64,000 bases of DNA, taken from positions 134,606-198,605 of the forward strand of contig JBDWAL010000018.1 of assembly GCA_039978895.1 (NCBI GenBank), in the 5' to 3' direction. Made by a program: the position numbers and the translations under genes. The stretch comes from Aliishimia sp039978895. GTDB lineage: Bacteria; Pseudomonadota; Alphaproteobacteria; Rhodobacterales; Rhodobacteraceae. Numbering within the stretch: position 1 is the first letter of the stretch; every line of letters starts with the position of its first letter. The notes beneath the pieces were generated by a model, which was given only the letters and a program-made list of their open reading frames with translations, did no database searches and was not told where the DNA came from. Shown here piece after piece: positions 35,401 to 42,368 of the stretch.

Positions 35401-35797
35401 TCTGACACCGCAGCGCGTAACTTTAACTCAGGCGAGCGCTGTTGGCCCATCTATCGGATTGTCGATGGATGGAACATATGATGTGAACACGTCACGTATG
35501 GATATGCAGGGGGTGTTTTCGCCAATCTATCTGATCAACGGGATCGGCTCTTTGTTGACCCGCAAAGGGGAAGGCTTGATTGGTTTCAACTTCCGCCTGA
35601 CCGGACCCGCAAGTGGGCCGCGTGTGCAAGTTAACCCGCTCTCCGCACTTACCCCAAGTATTTTCCGCGAGATTTTCCGTCGCCCGGCCCCCAAAGTGCA
35701 AGTGGAACCCGGTGAAGAACCAGGTGCCACACCGCGCGTGCTGCAAACGCCAAAACGCTCAAACCGACCGGTTGCGCAAAGTGGCGGAGATCGTTAA
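32411..35797 (+). CDS. AsmA-like / DUF3971 giant envelope protein
   Basis: 1128 residues. A basic N-terminus and one membrane segment (about 15-38) anchor a long beta-rich periplasmic region; the C-terminal ~250 residues have the AsmA-like pattern (MQGVFSPIYLINGIGSLLTRKGEGLIGFNF-like block near 1045-1075). Relatives (YhdP, TamB, YdbH) bridge the inner and outer membranes and move phospholipids; this role here is inference. The GTG at 32411 has a poor ribosome-binding site. No ATG or GTG lies upstream in frame, only an ATT at 32369 with GGGAG seven bases before it, so the start is unsure. Confidence 0.82.
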   Translation: MPQPAKRSPWRLLRRSLLYFCAIVFFSLTGLLLWLLDRPVEAPDWLQARIEAHIAAQAPDIAIKFGGMVMTVQTGWRPMLELRDVRFENAGGVELLSVSDLQATLAMRPLLDGLVQPRTVSMTGLFATVRRSTDGQVSVVVSANGNSGSLQAATIPELINQLDDLFLIPELAALSSVDVNSVTLRYEDGRARRAWTVDGARLRVQRDQTDLTVSADLALLSGGADVATMAGNFTSPLGAAEAEFGVTVTDVDARDVAAFTPAFGWLDALRAPISGSLRGGVAADGTLTPLNATLQISEGVLQPTGDTRPMPFQSARTYFSFDPSSNQLVFDELSLVSAWGTGRAVGRATLTGIETGRLEQLVGQVQVSAMQVNPPNVYDAPLDLEGAEVDFRLIPHPFQFDLGQMRIVDQGRSLRLEGALKAAPGGWDLALDGRMEGLTPKRLMELWPPRAVPKTRQWLVENLLGGNLKDIDFALRTVPGSKPNSYLSFAFDEASIRYMKHLPPITHGRGVASILRDRFALNLDSGVVETPQTGQVDVSGSSFVIPDVKVKGGVPAEVHIRTSSKATALMAVLDREPLNILSNAGLPIDVVDAVADAQATIKLPLRADLKPQDVLFDVSGDLRELSSTTLVKDTDIRSANLKLVARNIGDDPRVEISGPGTFDGVPFDVVWRQALGAQAAGGSTVSGRMELSADSTKALNIDLPPGTISGTGSGQIDIALPKDGVPQFDLSSNLSGVGLSIPALAVSKARAGTGTLRVSGSLGERPRVDRLELNVAGLSAAGRVDLRADGGLDEARFSRVKVGNWLDAPVSLVGRGAGAAPSVVVRGGQLDMRQAAFGASSGGGSAGGSGGETGPLSLTLDRLQLTDTIALTDMRGDFNLRRGLQGKFSGKVNGQAAVTGEVLPQSGRSAFRIKSSNAGSVFAAAGLLKQARGGDMTLLMNPVGTAGAFNGALTITNTRVKDAPAIAALFNALSVVGLLEQMGGQGLHFSNVEAAFRLTPQRVTLTQASAVGPSIGLSMDGTYDVNTSRMDMQGVFSPIYLINGIGSLLTRKGEGLIGFNFRLTGPASGPRVQVNPLSALTPSIFREIFRRPAPKVQVEPGEEPGATPRVLQTPKRSNRPVAQSGGDR

Positions 35798-35806
35798 GCG
35801 CGCGCC

Positions 35807-36889
35807 ATGCAACTAAGCGATTTTGATTTCCATCTGCCTGAGCAGCTTATTGCCACACGTCCGGCACAACCGCGATCTTCGGCAAGATTGTTGGTTGCGG
35901 ATGGCGCAACACTTGGTGGGCCGATCCTTGATCAATGCGTGCTCGATTTAACCAAATGGCTGCGTCCGGGTGATCGATTGGTGTTGAACGATACCAAAGT
36001 GATCCCTGCGCGGTTGTCTGGAACACGCACACGGGACTCCGCCCAAGGGCGGGTGCAGGCCAAGATCGACGTCACGCTTTTGTCGCCCGAGGCACAAGGG
36101 CAATGGACGGCGTTGATCAAACCGCTGCGCAAAGTGAAAATCGGCGAGACAATTGCGTTTGCCGCCGGATTGGCCGCAGAGATGGTTGATGTGCAAGACG
36201 GGCAGGGCGTGCTGAAGTTCAACTTGGAGGGTGACACCTTTCAAACCGCATTAAATGCTGCCGGGGCCATGCCCTTGCCGCCTTATATCGCGGCCAAACG
36301 CCCTGCAGATGCGCAAGACAAGACCGATTATCAAACAGTGTTTGCCAAGCAACTTGGGGCTGTCGCCGCGCCGACCGCGTCATTGCATTTTGATGACGCC
36401 TTGCTGGATGCGCTGAAAAAACTTGGGGTCGCGTTTTCATTTGTGACTCTGCATGTGGGGGCAGGTACGTTCTTGCCGGTCAAAGTTGAAGATGTGACCA
36501 CACATAAAATGCATTCGGAGTGGGGACGGGTCAGTGCACTAACGGCTGGCGAAATTCTGGCGACGAAGGCGGCTGGGGGGCGCGTGATCCCGGTGGGCAC
36601 AACGGCATTGCGGTTGATCGAAACGGCGGCCCGTGAAACCGGTGAAATCGCAGCATGGGAAGGTGATACTGATATCTTTATCTATCCGGGCTTCTCGTTT
36701 CGCGTGGCTGATGGATTGATGACCAACTTTCACCTGCCCAAATCCACCTTGATGATGCTGGTCTCCGCACTGATGGGGCATGACCGGATGATGGAAATTT
36801 ATGCGCATGCGGTAGAGACCGAATACCGATTTTTCAGTTATGGTGATAGTTCGCTACTTTTTCCGGCAGGCACTGCACGCGATACGTGA
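35807..36889 (+). CDS. queA: tRNA preQ1(34) S-adenosylmethionine ribosyltransferase-isomerase
   Basis: Adds the epoxycyclopentanediol part of queuosine to preQ1 in the wobble base of tRNA, using SAM. 360 residues. Hallmarks: FDFHLPEQLIATRPAQPRSSARLL at the start, DRLVLNDTKVIPARL, and the C-terminal TNFHLPKSTLMMLVSALMG. It follows the AsmA-like gene after nine bases and may be cotranscribed. Confidence 0.96.
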   Translation: MQLSDFDFHLPEQLIATRPAQPRSSARLLVADGATLGGPILDQCVLDLTKWLRPGDRLVLNDTKVIPARLSGTRTRDSAQGRVQAKIDVTLLSPEAQGQWTALIKPLRKVKIGETIAFAAGLAAEMVDVQDGQGVLKFNLEGDTFQTALNAAGAMPLPPYIAAKRPADAQDKTDYQTVFAKQLGAVAAPTASLHFDDALLDALKKLGVAFSFVTLHVGAGTFLPVKVEDVTTHKMHSEWGRVSALTAGEILATKAAGGRVIPVGTTALRLIETAARETGEIAAWEGDTDIFIYPGFSFRVADGLMTNFHLPKSTLMMLVSALMGHDRMMEIYAHAVETEYRFFSYGDSSLLFPAGTARDT

Positions 36890-37007
36890 AAACGTCACCC
36901 TTTGGTCGTAAATAGCGTCGACACTGCAGCGGATTTTCGGTCACACGGAAATCAGGGCCAGACCACAGAGTCGCTATCGGCACCGACGATTTCAAAAGGG
37001 TGTTAAC

Positions 37008-38267
37008 ATGAAACAAGTGTTCTCAAGCGCGTGGGCGCTGCTACTCGGAATGGGCTTGCTGATGATCGGCAACGGTATGCAAGGCACAATGATCGGTATC
37101 CGAGGCGAGATCGAAGGATTCTCTACTTTGCAGATGTCGATCATTATTTCTGCTTATTTCGCGGGGTTCTTGGGGGGCAGTAAAGTCGCGCCCGACATGA
37201 TCCGGCGTGTTGGGCATGTTCGTGTGTTTGCGGCCCTTGCTTCGCTGATTTCTGCTGTGATGATCCTTTACCCGACCCTGACGGACCCTTGGGTTTGGAC
37301 CGCTGGACGCGTTATTATCGGATTTTGCTTTTCCGCGGTTTATGTGACGGCCGAAAGCTGGCTGAACAACGCGGCCACAAATGATAATCGTGGGCAGGCT
37401 TTGTCGGCCTATATGATGGTGCAAACTTCCGGTATTGTTCTAGCACAGGTGTTGTTGCTGACAGCGGACCCGACTGGATATGTGTTGTTTGTGATCCCAT
37501 CGATTCTGGTGTCGATTGCGATTACGCCTATTCTGCTCTCTATTAGCCCGACACCCGCGTTTGAACGTATTCAATCCACAAAACTGCGTGATTTATGGGC
37601 GTTTTCTCCACTCGCGTTTGTTGGGATGTTCCTTTTGGGCGGCATTTTCTCAGCGCAATTCGGGATGGCACCTGTTTATGGATCGTTGGCGGGCCTGAGC
37701 GTGCCGCAGATTTCCACATTTGTGTCGATGTTTTTCGTCGGCGCGATGATCACTCAGTTCCCAATTGGATGGATGTCTGATCGGATGGAACGACGTGTTT
37801 TGATCATCATTGTCGCTGCAATCGGGGCCGGCGGCACAGTCATTGGCGCTGTCTTAGGGGACAATTTCGCGATGTTATTGGTGGCTGCATTTGTTATGGG
37901 CGGGACAGCTAACCCATTGTATTCGCTTTTGATTGCGCACACGAATGACTTCTTGGACCCAGATGACATGGCCGGAGTGTCGGGTGGTTTGATCTTTGTA
38001 AGTGGCTTAGGCGCCATCACGGGACCTTTGATCACTGGACAGGCGATGGACGTGGCGGGGCCTGCGGGCTTCTTTGTCTTTTGTTTCGTTTTGTTCATCG
38101 CGATGGCGGTGTACGGACTATATCGTTCAACGCAGCGCTCTGGCACAGCGGTCGAAGACACAGGCAGTTATGTGGCCTTGTCACCCTCAACAGGCGCTAT
38201 GGCTGTTGAGGTTGCTCAGGAAATCGCGATAGAGGAAGCACTTGAAGATGAAACCACTTTAAGTTGA
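37008..38267 (+). CDS. MFS transporter (YcaD-like)
   Basis: 419 residues with about twelve membrane segments; the loop between segments 2 and 3 (GSKVAPDMIRRVGHVRVF) and between 8 and 9 (GWMSDRMERRVLII) fit the major facilitator superfamily. The closest recognisable group is the YcaD family; the substrate is not known. A short acidic cytoplasmic tail follows the last segment. AAAAGGG precedes the ATG. It stands alone between queA and the DUF924 gene. Confidence 0.88.
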   Translation: MKQVFSSAWALLLGMGLLMIGNGMQGTMIGIRGEIEGFSTLQMSIIISAYFAGFLGGSKVAPDMIRRVGHVRVFAALASLISAVMILYPTLTDPWVWTAGRVIIGFCFSAVYVTAESWLNNAATNDNRGQALSAYMMVQTSGIVLAQVLLLTADPTGYVLFVIPSILVSIAITPILLSISPTPAFERIQSTKLRDLWAFSPLAFVGMFLLGGIFSAQFGMAPVYGSLAGLSVPQISTFVSMFFVGAMITQFPIGWMSDRMERRVLIIIVAAIGAGGTVIGAVLGDNFAMLLVAAFVMGGTANPLYSLLIAHTNDFLDPDDMAGVSGGLIFVSGLGAITGPLITGQAMDVAGPAGFFVFCFVLFIAMAVYGLYRSTQRSGTAVEDTGSYVALSPSTGAMAVEVAQEIAIEEALEDETTLS

Positions 38268-38387
38268 AAATGCGATCAATGTGTCGGGGATGTTAAAATT
38301 TGTGACATATTCCCACTATCTAAGAGACAAATCCTTTGTAACGGTGGGGTGACAGATTTGTGTCGGCGGCGATCAAGGGAGTTTGTT

Positions 38388-38972
38388 ATGGTCGGTCCGG
38401 AAGATGTTTTAGAGTTTTGGCTTGATAAGATCGGGCCTAAAGGGTGGTACAAAGAAGATGCGGCATTGGACGCGCGCATCTTTGAGCGATTTCAATCCTC
38501 GTTAGAGGGGGCCATAGAAGGGCGATATTCGCTCTGGCTTACATATCCTACGGGCACGTTGGCCTATATTGTTCTGACAGATCAGCTGTCGCGCAATATG
38601 TATCGTGGGACCGGGCAAGCTTTTGCAAGTGACAAGCTGGCATTGGCAGCTGCGAAATCAGCAGTCCAAAAAGGGTGGGACCTAAAAGTTGACGAACCTG
38701 CGCGACAGTTCTTCTATCTTCCGATGATGCATTCTGAATGTTTGTCGGACCAAGAACAATCTGTGCGCTTGATCTGTGAGCGGATGCCGGAAACAAAGGC
38801 TATGAATTTGCCCCATGCACGGGCACATCGTGAGGTCATTCGTCAGTTCGGGCGCTTCCCATATCGCAACGCCGCCTTGGCGCGGGATACGACCCAAGCG
38901 GAAGCAGCTTATCTTGCGACCGGCGGCTACGGAGAAACACTGCGCATGCTGGACGCCAAAAAAGCGTCCTAA
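38388..38972 (+). CDS. DUF924 family protein
   Basis: 194 residues, helical, cytoplasmic. DUF924 marks: PEDVLEFWLDKIGPKGWYKED at the start, LAYIVLTDQLSRNMYRGTGQAFASDKLAL, FFYLPMMHSE and QFGRFPYRNAALARD. The frame opens 39 bases earlier at a GTG, but the ATG at 38388 has AAGGGAG seven bases upstream. Function unknown. Confidence 0.9.
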   Translation: MVGPEDVLEFWLDKIGPKGWYKEDAALDARIFERFQSSLEGAIEGRYSLWLTYPTGTLAYIVLTDQLSRNMYRGTGQAFASDKLALAAAKSAVQKGWDLKVDEPARQFFYLPMMHSECLSDQEQSVRLICERMPETKAMNLPHARAHREVIRQFGRFPYRNAALARDTTQAEAAYLATGGYGETLRMLDAKKAS

Positions 38973-39040
38973 ATCAGAGTTATAAATACGGACTTGGGCG
39001 CGGCTGATTTGTCGCGCCTCATTCGGATTGCTGCGATGTC

Positions 39041-39068
39041 AAAACTAGTTTAACACTAAACTAGTTTT
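39041..39068. promoter_or_regulatory. operator-like inverted repeat before lpdA
   Basis: Perfect 12-base arms AAAACTAGTTTA and TAAACTAGTTTT around the spacer ACAC, 28 bases before the lpdA start. It shares the inner TAGTTTA, four bases, TAAACTA with the repeat before pdhA at 25694-25717, so one regulator may coordinate both PDH loci. Confidence 0.7.
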
Positions 39069-39096
39069 AGACGGACCAACAAGCGGACGACACATC

Positions 39097-40491
39097 ATGG
39101 CAGCCAAATCCTTTGATCTCATCGTAATCGGGGCTGGCCCCGGCGGATATGTGGCGGCTATCCGTGGCGCGCAAAACGGTCTGAATGTGTGCGTTGTCGA
39201 ACGCGAACATCTGGGTGGCATTTGTCTGAACTGGGGCTGCATCCCAACAAAAGCCATGCTGAGATCTTCGGAAGTGTTTCACTTGATGCACCGTGCCAAG
39301 GAATTTGGCCTAAAGGCTGACAATATCGACTATGATCTAGATGCGGTTGTGAAGCGCTCGCGCGGTGTGGCGGGGCAGTTATCCGGCGGTGTCGGTCACT
39401 TGCTGAAGAAAAACAAGGTCACTGTCGTGATGGGCGAGGCGACGATCACCGCGCCTGGCAAAGTCAGCATCAAAACCGCGAAAGGGTCAGAAGACCTTGT
39501 CGCGAAAAACCTCATTCTGGCGACGGGTGCACGTGCGCGGGAATTGCCGGGCTTGGAAGCCGATGGTGATCTGGTCTGGACTTACAAACACGCGCTGCAA
39601 CCAAACAAAATGCCAAAGAAACTGCTCGTTATTGGGTCGGGCGCAATCGGGATCGAGTTTGCAAGCTTTTACAACACATTAGGGGCTGACACGACCGTCG
39701 TCGAAGTCATGGACCGCGTGTTGCCCGTGGAAGACGCAGAGATCAGCGCGTTTGCGAAGAAATCCTTCGAAAAACAAGGCATGAAGATCATGCAAAAGGC
39801 CATGGTCAAACAGCTTGATCGCGGCAAAGGCAGGGTCACCGCACACATCGAAGTGGGCGGCAAAATCGAGAAGCACGATTTCGATACGGTCATTTCAGCT
39901 GTGGGGATCGTGGGCAACGTCGAAGGGCTTGGTCTTGAAGCGCTTGGTGTCAATATTGATCGCACCCATGTGGTGACAGATGAATTCTGCCGCACCGGCG
40001 TCGAGGGCTTGTATGCGATTGGCGACATCGCAGGTGCCCCATGGCTGGCGCATAAAGCATCCCATGAAGGCACAATGGTGGCGGATTTGATCGCGGGCAA
40101 ACATGCCCATCCTGTGAAACCCGAAAGCATTGCTGGATGCACATATTGCCACCCGCAGGTCGCCTCGGTTGGATATACCGAAGCGAAAGCGAAAGAGCTG
40201 GGCTTTGACATCAAAGTCGGACGGTTCCCATTCATGGGGAACGGCAAGGCTATCGCGTTGGGCGAGCCAGAAGGCATGATCAAAACAGTCTTTGATGCCA
40301 AAACCGGTGAACTGCTTGGCGCGCACATGGTGGGTGCGGAAGTCACAGAACTGATCCAAGGCTATGTGGTTGGTCGCCAGTTGGAAACCACCGAAGAAGA
40401 CTTAATGAACACTGTCTTCCCGCACCCAACCCTGTCGGAAATGATGCATGAGGCAACATTGGATGCGTATGGGATGACGATCCACTTTTGA
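39097..40491 (+). CDS. lpdA: dihydrolipoyl dehydrogenase (E3)
   Basis: Reoxidises the lipoyl arm of 2-oxoacid dehydrogenases with FAD and NAD. 464 residues. FAD motif VIGAGPGGYVAAIRGAQ near 10, redox Cys43 and Cys48 in GGICLNWGCIPTKA, the NAD-binding GSGAIGIEFASFYNTLG near 182, and the C-terminal His-Glu HPTLSEMMHEA. It is separated from pdhABC by 13 kb but has the same operator type. Whether it also serves other complexes cannot be told. Confidence 0.95.
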   Translation: MAAKSFDLIVIGAGPGGYVAAIRGAQNGLNVCVVEREHLGGICLNWGCIPTKAMLRSSEVFHLMHRAKEFGLKADNIDYDLDAVVKRSRGVAGQLSGGVGHLLKKNKVTVVMGEATITAPGKVSIKTAKGSEDLVAKNLILATGARARELPGLEADGDLVWTYKHALQPNKMPKKLLVIGSGAIGIEFASFYNTLGADTTVVEVMDRVLPVEDAEISAFAKKSFEKQGMKIMQKAMVKQLDRGKGRVTAHIEVGGKIEKHDFDTVISAVGIVGNVEGLGLEALGVNIDRTHVVTDEFCRTGVEGLYAIGDIAGAPWLAHKASHEGTMVADLIAGKHAHPVKPESIAGCTYCHPQVASVGYTEAKAKELGFDIKVGRFPFMGNGKAIALGEPEGMIKTVFDAKTGELLGAHMVGAEVTELIQGYVVGRQLETTEEDLMNTVFPHPTLSEMMHEATLDAYGMTIHF

Positions 40492-40554
40492 TGGTGTGGC
40501 TGTAACCCGCTGGTGGCTCTTGCCTTGGCGCTATCGCCTCTCCATAGATAGCGC

Positions 40555-41115
40555 ATGGCCAGTCTCAACCGTATCGTGATGCAGAAATCCAGCCGCAAGA
40601 TGTTGCGCGCTTTGGGTCCAGAAAACTTGGATGTGGCTGAAATTTCGGGCAAGTGGGGCAGCTATATGTCGTTCCGCTCGTATCAGCGGTTCCTGTATCC
40701 CGAGTATGACATCTGTGCCGGGCCATATGAAAATGAAGTTGGCAAACCGCGTAAGTTCGATTTGATCCTTGCCAATCAGGTGTGGGAGCATCTGGACCGT
40801 CCTTATGCTGCGACCAAAAACGTGCGGCGCATGTTGAAAAAGGGTGGTCACTTTTGGGTGGCGGTGCCGTTCCATGTGCCGTTTCATGCCGCGCCGATGG
40901 ACAATTCACGATGGTCGGCTCGGGGGTTGAAGAACCTCCTGATCGAAGCGGGTTTTGAGGAAAACGCCATTCAGGTTGAGCAGTGGGGCAATCGAAATGC
41001 GGCGGCTCGCAATCTTGAGATGCCGTGGCCGCCTGAATATCGCGAAGGTGAAGACACTTTGGAAAATGATCCCGAAATGCCGATTTGCGCGTGGGCATTG
41101 GCGCAACGAACGTGA
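40555..41115 (+). CDS. predicted class I SAM-dependent methyltransferase
   Basis: 186 residues. The middle of the fold is recognisable: FDLILANQVWEHLDRPYAATKNVRRMLKKGGHFWVAVPFHVPFHAAP resembles motifs II to III of the Methyltransf_11 type. The glycine-rich SAM loop near the N-terminus is not obvious, so the domain may be diverged or the substrate unusual. Its stop overlaps the GTG of the following MFS gene (GTGA), so they are probably one operon. Substrate unknown. Confidence 0.7.
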   Translation: MASLNRIVMQKSSRKMLRALGPENLDVAEISGKWGSYMSFRSYQRFLYPEYDICAGPYENEVGKPRKFDLILANQVWEHLDRPYAATKNVRRMLKKGGHFWVAVPFHVPFHAAPMDNSRWSARGLKNLLIEAGFEENAIQVEQWGNRNAAARNLEMPWPPEYREGEDTLENDPEMPICAWALAQRT

Positions 41116-42275
41116 GCCGCGACACCACATCTTTCGGTTTGATTTTCTTGCTCTGGGGGGCAGGTCTTGGGGCCGCCGCGCAATATGGCAAAGTATCTGT
41201 CATCTATGATCAATTGCCAAATATCTACCCAGGTGGTGGGGTCGGGATTGCCTTTTTGGTGTCGGTCGTCGGATTTGTGGGCATCGTCTTTGGTGTTGTT
41301 GCGGGGCTGATTGTTGCGCGCGTTGGCTATCGACGGGCGCTGCTTTGGGCTTTGTGGGGCGGCGCGGTGATTTCCGCCGTCGAAGCGGTTTTGCCGCCAT
41401 TGTCTTTCATGCTTGTTCTGCGGGTCTTGGAGGGAATTTCCCACCTCGCATTGGTCGTAGCAGCCCCCACCTTGATCGCGCAACTTTCGGCGGCGCGTCA
41501 CCGTGGCTTTACGCTTACCTTATGGAGCACGTTTTTCGGCGTCGCCTTCACTGTGTTGGTCTGGGGCGGTTTACCTATGGTTGATGCTCTTGGCGTGCCG
41601 TCGCTTTTTGCAGCACATGCTGTGTGGATGGCTGCTTTTGCAATTTTGTTGACGCTGCGGTTGCCGATGGATGCGGAGCAAGCGCAAAATGACGTTATTT
41701 CGTTCAGGTCCATTCTACGCGATCACATGACGATCTATCGCTCGCCCTTTATTGCGGCGCCTGGTTTAGGGTGGTTGTTCTATACGTTTTGTTTTCTCGC
41801 GTTTTTGACACTGTTACCGCCCTTCCTTGCCGACAGTGAACGGGCGTTTGTGTTAGGGTCGATACCGCTTGTGTCGATTTTTGTGTCGATGACGCTTGGA
41901 GTATGGCTGCTGCGATATATCAGCGCTGTGAATGTCGTGTTGATCGGGTTTGCGACTGCGATGCTCTGTTTGATCTGGTTGCTGTTTGATCAAGGCGGCG
42001 TGGTGCCATGTTTTGCGTTGGCCGGAGCCTTCGGGCTGGTGCAAGGGGCCAGCTTTGCGGCAGTGCCACAACTGAACGACACGCCAGCAACGCAAGCCAA
42101 TTCAAACGGTGCGATGGCGCAAATGGGCAATATCGGCAACACGTTGGGCACGCCTGTTTTGGCGGCGTTGATCTTGATTGGTGGCTATGACGCTTTGATC
42201 ATCAGTTCAATTGTGGTGATGGGGGCAGGGTGTCTTTGTCATCTGTGCATGGCACATTGGCGGCGTATTAGTTGA
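41112..42275 (+). CDS. MFS transporter
   Basis: 387 residues from the GTG at 41112, which overlaps the methyltransferase stop. About twelve membrane segments and an MFS loop VARVGYRRALLW between segments 2 and 3. The coupling to a methyltransferase may mean that a modified small molecule is exported, but the substrate is unknown. The stop is directly followed by the uvrA SOS box. Confidence 0.83.
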   Translation: MSRDTTSFGLIFLLWGAGLGAAAQYGKVSVIYDQLPNIYPGGGVGIAFLVSVVGFVGIVFGVVAGLIVARVGYRRALLWALWGGAVISAVEAVLPPLSFMLVLRVLEGISHLALVVAAPTLIAQLSAARHRGFTLTLWSTFFGVAFTVLVWGGLPMVDALGVPSLFAAHAVWMAAFAILLTLRLPMDAEQAQNDVISFRSILRDHMTIYRSPFIAAPGLGWLFYTFCFLAFLTLLPPFLADSERAFVLGSIPLVSIFVSMTLGVWLLRYISAVNVVLIGFATAMLCLIWLLFDQGGVVPCFALAGAFGLVQGASFAAVPQLNDTPATQANSNGAMAQMGNIGNTLGTPVLAALILIGGYDALIISSIVVMGAGCLCHLCMAHWRRIS

Positions 42276-42276
42276 T

Positions 42277-42291
42277 GTTCTGTTAATGTTC
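42277..42291 (+). promoter_or_regulatory. LexA (SOS) box before uvrA
   Basis: GTTC (42277-42280), seven bases, GTTC (42288-42291): the direct-repeat LexA site GTTC-N7-GTTC known from alphaproteobacteria such as Rhodobacter. It lies 78 bases before the uvrA start. Confidence 0.85.
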
Positions 42292-42368
42292 TCTCTTTTC
42301 GATTGGAGAATCTTAGCCCGCGGTTTATGTAGAAAGTCCTAACACAGACGCGGATGAGAGAAGCTGTC

